Shown piece by piece: positions 54,004-63,864 of a stretch of DNA of 64,000 nt. Made by a program: the position numbers and the translations under genes. A model generated the notes under the pieces. The model was not told the DNA's origin, did not search any database, and was given only the letters and a program-made list of their open reading frames with translations. Position 1 is the first letter of the stretch. Each line of letters begins with the position of its first letter. This DNA is from Durusdinium trenchii (Eukaryota; Sar; Dinophyceae; Suessiales; Symbiodiniaceae), in NCBI GenBank assembly GCA_963970005.1, contig CAXAMN010023662.1, positions 603,864 through 667,863 of the forward strand, given 5' to 3'.

Positions 54004-54682
54004 GTAATCATGGACGAGGGACAATGCCATCCACGTAACCATGATGATGTCAAAACATGTTTCATACTCCCGAAATGGCATGTTCTAGCTGGATGACATG
54101 GCCACGCGACGAAGGGCCGATGAACTCCTCTGTGAGACATGCGATCGATGAACTCCAAAAAAAAGACAGCACACATTGCGTATCTGGACTCTTAGAGGAC
54201 TGATTGCGAACACCTCTACAAGAGGGGGGGCCGATTTCACACTCCTTTCCTTGAGACCTGTGCTTACCTGCGTGGAACTCTGCATGGATATTGTGCAAAC
54301 GTTGGCTGCTTCATAGGTGGCTGTGATTTCCAAGATCGAGTCAGGAGTCGTCACCCCCTTAAAATCCTAGTGCAGAACATTTTGAGTCCAAGAGGTACAC
54401 ACGCCCAGGGCTATTGTCTTGGTAACACGTAACACCTGATAAGAAGGTTGGTCTTAGACAAAAAGCTCGAAAAGAAAGCTACAAACACAGCAGCACACCC
54501 AAAAACAACCTCTGATGTCCGTTGAATCCAGCTGAATGCCCCCTTCTTATTCGATGGAGAAACAACATAGAAACGCAAAAAAAACATTCAAGAACACACA
54601 AAACAAAACATAAACAACAAAATGAAAGCACACATCCTACAAACAGCCTACACACGCGCACAACGCATGCACTGCAGTAAAC

Positions 54683-55562
54683 CCCCGCCAGGTCCCTCCG
54701 TCCATCCTCGCCTATCAACAGCAGCGCGGCGCTTCGAGTCTCGGCGCTCCAGCGGTTCACTCCTCGCGCGGGACGGGTGCGGGCAGTCGTTTCCAAAAGC
54801 TAAGCAGCTGCAAAGGTCCTTGGGGAATTTCCTGAGGCTAAGTCTTTTCATGGTCTTATAAATGGTCCATCTCTTCCTGTCCTTGCCGCCTGTCCTTGAG
54901 TCGGACAGGGTCTTTGAGGTCTTTATATAATCCGGTTTGACTGTTTGATCTGATCGATGTGTTCTTCGACCAGATTCTAGGTGTCCGTTTGACTTCTTTC
55001 TTCAACTTTCTTCCATCTTCCAGGAGTTGAGGCCTCACAGACGTTCAAGGTATCAAAACCATGGACAAGTCATGAAGCAAACATATTCTACAACCACTCT
55101 TGCCTGGTCAAATACCATCAAGTACTCATTCCTTCAAGCTCGGAAGTGCTGATCAAGGGAAACAGCCTTGTTCTCAGCCGATCAAAGCAGTACCTTCCTT
55201 TAAGACTCCGGAAAACCAGTGCTTGAGGTAAATCATCTTCGACAATGAAGCCGGCGTGAAAAAAACATGAAACAACTGTGCCTGTGTCAAACTCGTCCAT
55301 CAACAGTAGTATAGAAAATGTATAGACCATAGAGGAAGATGGCACTGGCACCTACTCTGATGTCTTTCGGATGGGGGTCCATTTTTTCACCACCCAACTT
55401 GAGGTAACTTGTGAATCTAACCTCTCAACTCACTATTATGTTTTACTTGTAGCCTTATCGGGCACCCGCCTGTGAGCAGCCGCACGTCCACCACGAAGAA
55501 GACGTGATCCTTGACACGTCGTCGGACCCTGTCGGACCCGGGTCCGGTCGCCGGAGCCTTTT
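54683..55562 (-). CDS. Two-exon coding segment, phase-compatible, unknown
   Basis: Exon 55562-55447 follows ggttgcgcttcag and ends CAA|GTAAAAC; it reads KAPATGPGSDRVRRRVKDHV then FFVVDVRLLTGGCPIRLQ. Exon 54799-54683 follows gctgcttag, enters in the matching phase 0 and reads LLETTARTRPARGVNRWSAE then TRSAALLLIGEDGRRDLAG. Both are strongly GC-biased at third positions. The VFFVVDVRLL strand suggests a folded core. No family is recognised. Confidence 0.45.
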
Positions 55563-55719
55563 CTGAAGCGCAACCAACAACAAGCAAACTGATGGGAAAA
55601 AAAAACAACAACTGACTTGGTCCAAGCTTTATAGACTTATGTTTTACTGTTTTACTTTGAGTCTCTTCACGGCCTCAACTGCATCGTTCCCTGTTTGGTC
55701 TCCGACATGGTGCGGCCTA

Positions 55720-55836
55720 GAGACCGAGCTGGACCGTCGGGGTAGCTGGAGCAAAGGAGTGGGAGCCGCCAGACCCAAGTCCGTCCAGGCTGAGAACCTT
55801 GGTGTGGCGATCCTCCAGTTCAGTGGGGCCAAGTGA
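55720..55836 (+). CDS. Weak candidate terminal exon
   Basis: The frame after gcggcctag reads TELDRRGSWSKGVGAARPKS then VQAENLGVAILQFSGAK and TGA at 55834. An upstream ATG at 55639 in the same frame gives a hydrophobic start (MFYCFTLSLFTASTA). The minus frame WTDLGLAAPTPLLQLPRRSS competes. Confidence 0.27.
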   Translation, partial: ETELDRRGSWSKGVGAARPKSVQAENLGVAILQFSGAK

Positions 55837-56286
55837 AGTCGCTATGAATCTGAATGAATCCTGGCAGGTGGTCTTGGTGAAACTTCTGGTGATTTTGGCG
55901 GAACTTCTGGTGATTTCTATGGAAGAATGGCCAGGTAGCCATGACTCCATCAGGTCCTTAGCCCCTTCTTGTTGGGGTCTTCAGAAAAGGGAAGTGATCT
56001 GCACACAAGGAAAGACCATGCCGGACAAGAAACGACCTATGTCCAGAACATCACGAACACATAGCGAACACCACACCGAAAAGTGTATAGTACAGAGTCC
56101 AACATCGATGGTTAGGAGACGGACATCGATGGTGAGACGGACGTGAACTCTTCAGAAGTCTTCAACCCCGATTGGTCAGGCCGTTCTGAGAGGACGGCCG
56201 CCCCCTGGATTTGAGGTTTGACACACCAAATTGACCGTGGAAAAGAGCATTGACAGGAAGCTTGTGATATTTAAGTCGGGTGTTCT

Positions 56287-56814
56287 ATGTTTCATGCAAA
56301 ACACGTTTCAGTGAAGGTCACAAGCTTGGGTGGAAATCACAATGCACATCTCTGCCGTCTCGGCATGGTGGCTGAGCCCGAGCCAACCGAGCCAGGAACA
56401 TCGCCGACCGCAACTCAGTCCAATGACCGAGCACTTCTCTTCACCGAGACACTGCAGAGTAGCGGTGAGACTATTTTGTGTGATCCCTGGCTGCATCAAA
56501 AGCTTCACGTCCATGGCGGCCTCAGGAGAAGCGCCGGATTGGCGCGAGGTACAAACGGCGGCCCTGCCGTGTTTTGACACAGGCTGACAGGATCTGACAC
56601 CAATGAAACAGGGGTCTTCACTTCCTGTTGCAAAGCCTTTTCCTTGAAACACAACATGGCAATTGAAGGGCTCTTCAGAGGGTGTTCTCGTGCTGGTACC
56701 CTTTTTGGAAATGTCTGTGGCCGTCTTCAACACAAGCATCGGTGGTAGAACTCAGCACAATCGCCATCGAAGCCTCCCAGCAGAGGACGAGCCCCAAGGA
56801 CCCAAGATGTGCAG
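56287..56814 (+). CDS. Two-exon coding segment, Glu/Thr/Ser-rich, unknown
   Basis: ATG at 56287 (or acceptor acgtttcag at 56310) opens AHLCRLGMVAEPEPTEPGTS then NDRALLFTETLQSS, ending at AGCG|GTGAGAC. Exon 56737-56814 (acacaag acceptor) takes the phase exactly, reads SVVELSTIAIEASQQRTSPK DPRCA and ends CAG|GTAAAATGG. A 23-nt alternative exon (GEAPDWRE) at 56524-56546 would also keep phase. No domain is recognised. Later exons may lie beyond the repeat block. Confidence 0.45.
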
Positions 56815-56902
56815 GTAAAATGGCAAGCGGCGAATGGGTTTTCCCTTGGCAAACGTTGGTTCCAAGAGAAAGCCTGGTCTCTTACACCCCCACACACACA
56901 CA

Positions 56903-57316
56903 CACTTATAGATATGCGTACTGACTTGACAGCGGTGCCACACGCCAGCCTAAGTAAAAACCTAAGAAGCCAGGACAGGTAAAGTATGGGGTTCCAAACC
57001 TCTCAAAGCCTACGTAGCCTCCAACTCCAAATCGACACATCCAAAGCGACAATGCACATCTGCCGATGATGAACCGATGCAAAGGCTGGTCGTCTTGTTC
57101 TAGTCAAAGGCTGGTCGTCTTGTTCTAGTTAGAAGCAGGGACCATGATGACGTGTCTCAAGTACAACTGCAGGTACACACGGATGATCAGTCCGTGCATC
57201 GCACTCCAAGGCATAGCTTCGTTGCACTGAGTTTGCCAAGGAGTGCTCAGTGCCCCTGCTGATGTAAAAGAAAAAAATCAAAAGAATCCCTGTGACTACA
57301 AGGGGCACACACACAC
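56903..57316. repeat. Block A, copy 1 (about 410 bp)
   Basis: Near-identical to 57978-58366. It starts at CACTTATAGATATGCGTAC and ends in a CACACACAC run. Copy 1 has an internal 25-bp tandem duplication (CAAAGGCTGGTCGTC...) near 57078-57128 that copy 2 lacks, plus a few substitutions. No open frame is shared convincingly. Confidence 0.92.
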
Positions 57317-57977
57317 GCCTCCCGAGGGGAGGCAAAACTTAAGGCTAGGACGAATGTGCAAATCTGCGCGCAGGAAAGACAAAAAGAATGAAAACATGAG
57401 AAGGAGGACGAGACGGGACAAAAGTGTGCGTGGTTGCGATGAAAGAGAAACCAAGTGCACAGGGACAACCGATGAGCCACACCTCATTGTCGAGACCTGG
57501 GCGACCTAAAAACTGGGTTGTAGATGTGCACGTACACGCTAAGGCCGGGGCCGATGTGCGCGCAAACAAAGGAAAGGATGAGATGACGAAACATGAAGAC
57601 AGGAGGACATGAAAGAAAAGAGGAAACAGAAGTGTGTGACGGGGAAAGGATGAAAGGGGAACCAAATGGAGGAAACGAGAACCAATGAAGCCAAACCTCA
57701 TTAGAAGCGCCTGGGACCTCGCCTCGTTTGAATGTATGCGCTGTGTGTGCACCTGAGAGTGGGAACCTCAAAAGTACTTCGGTCGCTCTGACCACGTTGA
57801 GGCGTTAAGCCAGCTTAGACCGCTGCGGTCACGTAAAGGCATGACCCAACTTGGAATTCCAAAGATGAGACAAAAATCTGAGTTCTCTCGGCCTAGGCCA
57901 CCTACGCTCGCTGCGAGCTGCTCTGTATCCGGGCAGGGGATACGTTCGACAAACTCCCGGACTCTCACTAGGAGAGA
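57317..57977. repeat. Purine-rich spacer with diverged internal duplication
   Basis: Two diverged units lie at about 57340-57510 and 57550-57725. Both have an AGGA-rich stretch with AACATGA-AGGAGGAC, then AAGTGTG(C/T)G, then ATGAAAGxGxAACCAA, then an ACCTCATT...CCTGGG block. Open frames on both strands are composition artefacts. Confidence 0.55.
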
Positions 57978-58366
57978 CACACTTATAGATATGCGTACTG
58001 ACTTGACAGCGGTGCCACACGCCAGCCTAAGTAAAAACCTAAGAAGCCAGGACAGGTAAAGTATGGGGTTCCAAACCTCTCAAAGCCTACGTAGCCTCCA
58101 ACTCCAAATCGACACAAAGCGACAATGCACATCTGCCGATGATGAACCGATGCAAAGGCTGGTCGTCTTGTTCTAGTTAGAAGCAGGGACCATGATGACG
58201 TGTCTCAAGTACAACTGCAGGTACACACGGATGATCAGTCCGTGCATCCCACTCCAAGGCATAGCTTCGTTGCACTGAGTTTGCCAAGGAGTGCTCAGTG
58301 CCCCTGCTGATGTAAAAGAAAACAATTCAAAAGAATCCCTGTGACTACAAGGGGCACACACACACT
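57978..58366. repeat. Block A, copy 2
   Basis: See copy 1 at 56903-57316; identity is high throughout by eye. This copy joins directly to block C at a CACACACAC run. ACACGGATGATCAGTCCGTG in both copies can form a short stem (CACGGA/TCCGTG). Confidence 0.92.
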
Positions 58367-58745
58367 CTGACATTCTGACATTGGGTTTCAGTTAGCTCAA
58401 TTCCCACGTCGAGAAGGAAGGTGAGTGAACGGAAAGGCGCATGAGTCAGCAAAACAGTATTGTTGAACAAGAGTTTCTCAAAACGCTCAAGTGAAAGCGG
58501 CGATCAGCTGCGGCAAACGCGGCAGGAAAGGGTTTAGGGAGATAGCATGCAGGAACCACCGTGAATCAAATCGAAAGTGGAAAAGCTTGAGCAACAGTTT
58601 CCGGTGCAGGTACGTCGGCAAGCGTCCTTGCCGATATCCGCAGGACACTGCAGAGAGCTTTGTTAAGTGGAGCTCTGGCCTGCTCCACTTGCCTGCTTGG
58701 AAACATGGGAACCCTTAGGGACAGGGGTTGACACACACACACACA
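58367..58745. repeat. Block C, copy 1, with two conserved hairpins
   Basis: Near-identical to 59647-60030. Two strong stems are visible: TCGGCAAG-CGTC-CTTGCCGA at 58615-58634, and AAGTGGAGC-8 nt-GCTCCACTT at 58665-58690. The block ends in a CA run. No gene is recognised. The paired hairpins would suit a structured RNA, but no box motifs could be confirmed. Confidence 0.85.
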
Positions 58746-59225
58746 CACGGTGCCGCTTTGCGGCGCTCGCGCGGTGAACCTGAATAGATACCTAAAAAGC
58801 CTTAGAAACAAAAGAAAGAAACACAGAAAGAGCAGCGCTAAGAGGGCAAGAGAGAAAGATAGGAGTAGAAAAAAGGTGAATACTTAGCCCTCGACTGGGG
58901 CAGGGAAACGAGCCTCAAGAACAACCTAAAAAGCCTGAGAGAAAGCCCAAGAAACGACCGAAAGCGTAAGAAAGAAAGGGGGGGGGCAGGGAGGGGGTGT
59001 ATGTAGCATGTGTGTGTCCATGTGTGTGTGTGTATGACTACTTAGCACTCTAGAGTTACTGACTACTTAGCAGAAGCGAATTAAGTGCAATAGTTAGGGA
59101 GCGGGACTTTAGTCTTAGACCGCCGGGGTAGAGAAGACAAGAACAGGGACAACAAAGGGAAAGGCACCGACACACAAGTGTGTCGAGTACCATTTCCCTG
59201 TGTTAACCTAATTAGGTAGGGAGTA
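58746..59225. other. No gene seen; G-rich and GT-rich low complexity
   Basis: Contains GAAAGAAA-type purine stretches, a G9 run near 58979 and GTGTGTGT near 59018-59032. The motif ACCTAA(A/G)AAGCC occurs here twice and once in each block A. It is a spacer between the two block C copies. Confidence 0.5.
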
Positions 59226-59231
59226 GAACTC

Positions 59232-59365
59232 AGCGGGGGGGGGGGTTGGGAAAACATGCCTGGCCNNNNNNNNNNNNNNNNNNNNNNNNNNNNNNNNNNN
59301 NNNNNNNNNNNNNNNNNNNNNNNNNNNNNNNNNNNNNNNNNNNNNNNNNNNNNNNNNNNNNNNNN

Positions 59366-59406
<41 letters not shown>

Positions 59407-59431
59407 GGGAAAACATGCCTGGCCTCAAGTG
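59232..59431 (+). repeat. Poly-G tract interrupted by a 100-base assembly gap
   Basis: G11 then TTGGGAAAACATGCCTGGCC precedes 100 N (59266-59365); 39 G and then the same TTGGGAAAACATGCCTGGCC follow. The duplicated flank suggests either a poly-G-containing tandem repeat or one locus assembled twice around the gap. Length and copy number here are unreliable. Confidence 0.9.
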
Positions 59432-59646
59432 GAAATGAATTCCGTTTTTTGCCCGGCGGTTGTGGTGGCATGTCGTGTAAGCCCGACGGCTCTTAATGCA
59501 GTTAATCCAGTGGTGAAAAGGAATCGGTTAAGAGAATCCAACAAAAGGTGGAAACGAAGAAGCTGTGAGTGAAATTCCAGCATGGCTTCGGCGCCCCAGT
59601 GACGGGGATCACACCCAGCACCCAAGTGGGACGGCTGAGCGGTTCA

Positions 59647-60030
59647 CACTCTGACATTGGTTTTCAGTTAGCTCAATTCCCACGTCGAGAAGGAAGGTGA
59701 GTGAACGGAAAGGCGCATGAGTCAGCAAAACAGTATTGTTGAACAAGAGTTTCTCAAAACGCTCAAGTGAAAGCGGCGATCAGCTGCGGCAAAACGCGGC
59801 AGGAAAGGGTTTAGGGAGATAGCATGCAGGAACCACCATGAATCAAATCGAAAGTGGAAAAGCTTGAGCAACAGTTTCCGGTGCAGGTACGTCGGCAAGC
59901 GTCCTTGCCGATATCCTCAGGACACTGCAGAGAGCTTTGTTAAGTGGAGCTCTGGCCTGCTCCACTCCCCTGCTTGGAAACATCGGAACCCTTAGGGACA
60001 GGGGTTGACCCACACACACACACACACAAA
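59647..60030. repeat. Block C, copy 2, with two conserved hairpins
   Basis: The copy of 58367-58745. The first stem is intact near 59892-59911. The second (AGTGGAGC/GCTCCACT, near 59943-59966) has lost only its outer pair. The block ends in a CA run at about 60011-60027. Confidence 0.85.
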
Positions 60031-60420
60031 GGATTGTTCCAAGCCCGCATAGTTACCTGGTTGGTTTGATAGAAAACAAGGCGCCACCGCATAGCGATAC
60101 TGCAGCGGGTGCGTCCGCGGCAAGAAGAGCGGCATAGAGGTGGCTGTGGAGAGCCTGGCAAAGACGAGGACGGAACATCTCTGTGTCTGAGATTTGCCTC
60201 AGACGTCCTATTTACAGACTGACTATGTCCTACAAGTAGTATGTAGAAGAACTCTCTGTGTCAAACAATCTTGGCTTAGCCTCGGACAGAAACCCTTCAA
60301 GATTTGGGTCCAGAAACTTTGGGTCAGATTCATTCCGTGAAAAACATTCGTGTATATAATGATTGAAGATCTGAGATCCAATATTGACATCTCTCATGCT
60401 TAAAACTGTTTGGGCCCTTC

Positions 60421-60780
60421 ATGTGTGACTCCAGTAGTCAAGTTGAGGAGGTTACTTACCTTAGGGCGCCAGGGTCTGAAGCTGGGTGGGGATGGGTTGG
60501 TGGACAGCTCGGTATTGTTGTTCTTCTGGCTTCTTTTGGGGGAGGATTGCACTTGGCTTCCTTAAAAGACATGGTCTTGGTCGCTGGGCTTCGGTTTCAC
60601 ATGCACATCACAGCGCCTCTTATCCAGCGTTCTTCAGCACCTGTGACCCTGGAACTCTTCTCCAGACCCACCACAACACAATCGAACCGCTTCCCCCACC
60701 GGCGGCTGTCAATTGGAAGTGCGGACCCGCTCGCATCACCTGAACAACCACTGGAGCCCAGGGCGGACCAGCGTTCGTGA
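60421..60780 (+). CDS. ORF of 119 residues from ATG; 3' half GC-rich, strand uncertain
   Basis: ATG at 60421 reads MCDSSSQVEEVTYLRAPGSE, a hydrophobic QLGIVVLLASFGGGLHLASL, and then a Ser/Arg/Pro tail to TGA. In the 3' half another + frame after ttcttcag reads LLQTHHNTIEPLPPPAAVNW. The minus strand after gttgttcag|G reads VMRAGPHFQLTAAGGGSGSI VLWWVW. At least the part at 60640-60760 is probably exonic. Confidence 0.28.
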   Translation: MCDSSSQVEEVTYLRAPGSEAGWGWVGGQLGIVVLLASFGGGLHLASLKDMVLVAGLRFHMHITAPLIQRSSAPVTLELFSRPTTTQSNRFPHRRLSIGSADPLASPEQPLEPRADQRS

Positions 60781-61166
60781 AGCCAGTCGAATGCTCAGTG
60801 AATTTTGTTGTGGATGAGAGACTGGTGATCATGAACCTCTTACTGGGACAGTAAAGAAGTCGATAGATCGTTTGGAACTTCTGCCCTGCAGCGCCAGCGC
60901 CTATTACAGCGTTTGAAGGGATCTCACGTGGCGCAAGATCTGTTTTTTTGCTTCGTGAATAGATGTAAATATATGATATTCGTGATATTAAATAACTATG
61001 TGAATCGTATAGGCTTGAGGGTGACATTGTGAGGTAACCCAGGCTTTCTCAGCCCAAACCAAGGTGTTCAGATCAAGTCTTCAGGAAATCCAATCCACAG
61101 GACGGCCTTGCAGATTGCGTCTTGAATATATACTAACTCTTCTATCCAGATGAAACACCTCACGTT

Positions 61167-61434
61167 CTATTGATCACCAAAAGGGTCCTTGAAAACTGCA
61201 AGTTCGTCATAACCAGATGACGGCGATGAACACCGGTGACTTCTCATCGAACTTTCCCACTTCCTTGCTCGCCGATTGAAACCGGGCCGCTGCTTGTGCT
61301 TCTTGGCCGCAGCAGCTGCGCCCGCAAGGTTACATCGGTGCCTGCCTGAGATTGCTCAGTAGCCCGGTTTTCACGGCAAACGAGCTGGCGAGAAATGCGA
61401 AAACAATGGATTTCTTCACGTTGAGAGTCTTCAT
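61167..61434 (-). CDS. Small secreted-type protein with signal peptide, broken by one frame change
   Basis: A pyrimidine-rich stretch ends in gcggggcag seven bases before ATG at 61434-61432, which suits a spliced-leader acceptor. The frame reads MKTLNVKKSIVFAFLASSFA VKTGLLSNLRQ, a classic signal peptide, then TAA at 61330. A neighbouring frame, open over the same end, continues with NLAGAAAAKKHKQRPGFNRR, RKWESSMRSHRCSSPSSGYD and ELAVFKDPFGDQ to TAG at 61167. Frames overlap near 61330-61345. Either a one-base indel separates them, or the second is an exon beginning at ctcag|G (61345). The mature part is basic then acidic; there is no known family. Confidence 0.45.
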
Positions 61435-61610
61435 GACTTATCTGCCCCGCACAAAGACAAAAGTGGTCACCCGATCTGGCAGCAAAACAAAGGCTCAGTG
61501 CTCAAATGTCCAAACCTTAAGCCCAAGTAACCAAGTCCGGTAAGTTTCGCAACTTCAAGTTTCCCCACCAGGCAGGAAATCCTTCAAAGGACTTGTCTCC
61601 CTCTGCCCAG

Positions 61611-61670
61611 GTTTGACCAGTGGGGCGCCTCTTCTGGAAGGATCACGGTCTCATCTTGGAAGGACTCCAG
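61611..61670 (+). CDS. 60-nt candidate exon with strong splice sites
   Basis: tctccctctgcccag|G and CTCCAG|GTCAGC bound a frame reading FDQWGASSGRITVSSWKDS (enters with one base, leaves with two). LTSGAPLLEGSRSHLGRTP is the alternative. The product is unknown. Confidence 0.33.
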
Positions 61671-62642
61671 GTCAGCTTGGCTGGGCACCTAGGGCAACAC
61701 GTGAAGCAGCGGGTGCTTCAGGAGCCAGGCCCTGCTGAAAAACCATTAAGGTGGTGCGTGATTGCTCGACCATATCAGGTCATAGAAACTCCAAAACCAT
61801 CTCCAAACCATCTAAAGAACGACATCAAACAAGACTTTGATGTCATCTACCTCGTGTTTTCCTATGTTGTCCACTGAGGACCCCACAAAGGAAGGCTCAG
61901 CCACAGCAGTGGTTCCTGAAGCGCCCATCAGCTCACCTAGGGCTCACCATCGGGGGACGGGCTGCCCGGTGCTTGGTGAGACAGTGAGAAAGTGTATATA
62001 TCAGCAGATCTGCGGTGCAGATTCGAGCTCAATGATCATATGCAAAAGGATGGAAAAGGGATTCAAAAAACAAACAATCACACACATCTCTGACTGGCCT
62101 TTCATAGAAAATGAATGTTTGGTTCTTCGCCGATTGCAGGAAGACACTCACATGACATATATAATCCCTTGGCAAATCGCCACACTCGCGGCGCCCTGAG
62201 CAGCCATGTACCAAGGATCGACACCTAGAGTCCCTAGAGTTGATCTAGGTCTGAAACTTCCAAGCTTCAGTGGTCGCTTGGGGACATGGGATAGGTCCGA
62301 TAGGTTCTCTTTGGGCAACCAGGTCAAGCAGTCTATCTCATCACGTGGTTTCTACAGCAGGTCAGGAGGCTAAGCAGCTAAAATGTGGTCTTCCCAGTTT
62401 TCAGGGGCACGATTTTGGAGAACAGTCACGAGTTCCCCCACGAGTTCCCCCCAAACGCCATTCTCTGGGAAAGTGAGAATGAAGAAAACCTATATATATA
62501 TATAATGTCTTCTAATTTACAGTAAGGAGCGCAGGCAGTCACTCAAAATACTCAAATGAGAATGATGTGATATGTGCAAGCTGCATGGCACGGGTCCTTC
62601 ATCTTCCTTCCATTCTTCACCCATCTGTCGAGCCACAAGCAG

Positions 62643-62732
62643 GAGTTGACTCCAGATATCCTTGCCACAGTGCCCAAGCGCAAAGCCTGGCTGCAGCACT
62701 GCAACTGCCCTGCTGGGCCAGATCATGGCTAG
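62643..62732 (+). CDS. Candidate terminal exon, unknown
   Basis: A C/T-rich stretch (cttccttccattcttcaccc) leads to acaagcag|G. The frame then reads ELTPDILATVPKRKAWLQHC NCPAGPDHG and stops at TAG 62730-62732. Overlapping longer frames on + (62567-62815) and - (62517-62948) are open but have weaker support. Confidence 0.35.
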   Translation, partial: ELTPDILATVPKRKAWLQHCNCPAGPDHG

Positions 62733-62948
62733 ATGCGTCATGTCCCAGAAGATTGATGGCTTTTTTGACCTCTGGCTTCCAAGTGAAACATGCCTTGTCA
62801 AGTCAAATTGACTGACCAAAAATTGATGCCTGAACTGAGAGAGGGAAAATAGTCCCGAAACCGCCAGGGGGGCCTCTCTATTCAAATACCAATCCAAGCA
62901 GGACATCTTACTCCTCTCAACTTGCAACAAACCGTTTTCGCGCAACAA

Positions 62949-63312
62949 CGACCCTGCTGGGGTTTGATGATCTTCCTCCAGCTAGGAAGGTGGGTGTTGA
63001 AACGAGTTATTTTCCAGATGTGAAACACACCAATTGGAAGCGCGGTTTTTTTGGGGGGCTTGGACATGCCTGAGACGAATCGATCGAACGGCCCATGGCA
63101 ATGAGGTCCTATCACCTATGGTTCAAACTGTTTAGTACATCGGTTCATCACAATATCATCACGGGAACAACTGTTGTCGGGCATGATTTATCCGCAAAAT
63201 GGCCAGGAAGCTTGGCGTCCACATCTTGCGGTATGCTACTCGGTTAGTCATTGAGCCATGGCAGTTTTTATGGGGACCACACCGCCGTCGGTTGGCCCTT
63301 TAAGAGACACAT
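62949..63312. other. No gene seen
   Basis: No exon-like island, repeat or structure stands out between the frames at 62.5-62.9 kb and the ORF at 63313. Confidence 0.45.
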
Positions 63313-63864
63313 ATGCCTGGTATAGCCCGCAGGCACTGTGATGAGCTGCACTGGCAGGGTGCCATTCATCGGCAGCTCACAGGCCTTGGTTTGGGCACAG
63401 TCGTCTTATTCGTCAGAATAGTACACTCTGACTCACTAACATGGAAGTGGAGGGCCCACCTTTCGCAAGAACCCCAAAAGGCCATAGGTGCATTTTCCAC
63501 TTCCATGTCGTGTGTTCGGACAAATAGATCCACCACAGTCACCTTTCCCGGAATCAAATGGCTTCACGGACCCTTGATCCCGCCCGATTCAGGGGGGGGC
63601 GCTCGGACTCTCTGCATTCGGCCTGGGCCAAGGGTCTGTGTGAAAGGGATGAAGCCTGATGGGTCAACCACTTCAGGGCGAAGATGCAACTTGATTGGTG
63701 CATGTCATGATATCTTTGATGTTTGGTGTCAATGGATTTGCATGGATGTGCAATACCGCCCACCCATTGCAAGCCAAAAGCCATCCTCAACGAGAGAATT
63801 GAATACATCCTGTAGCTTCAAATATATGAATAGCCTAATTGATCAATCTCATAAGTGGCTTTAG
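63313..63864 (+). CDS. ORF of 183 residues from ATG, unknown
   Basis: The frame reads MPGIARRHCDELHWQGAIHR, LGLGTVVLFVRIVHSDSLTW, FPGIKWLHGPLIPPDSGGGA and NLIGACHDIFDVWCQWICMD, with TAG at 63862. It is the longest ATG-initiated frame outside the retroelement. Codon bias is weak, so it could be chance, an insertion or a decayed element ORF. Cys and Trp are frequent. No domain is recognised. Confidence 0.3.
   Translation: MPGIARRHCDELHWQGAIHRQLTGLGLGTVVLFVRIVHSDSLTWKWRAHLSQEPQKAIGAFSTSMSCVRTNRSTTVTFPGIKWLHGPLIPPDSGGGARTLCIRPGPRVCVKGMKPDGSTTSGRRCNLIGACHDIFDVWCQWICMDVQYRPPIASQKPSSTRELNTSCSFKYMNSLIDQSHKWL

Noticed and set aside
59580-59645. Possible 5S rRNA or tRNA-like segment near ACACCCAGCACCCAAGTGGG
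   Set aside because: No matching promoter boxes, stem pattern or length for 5S rRNA or tRNA.
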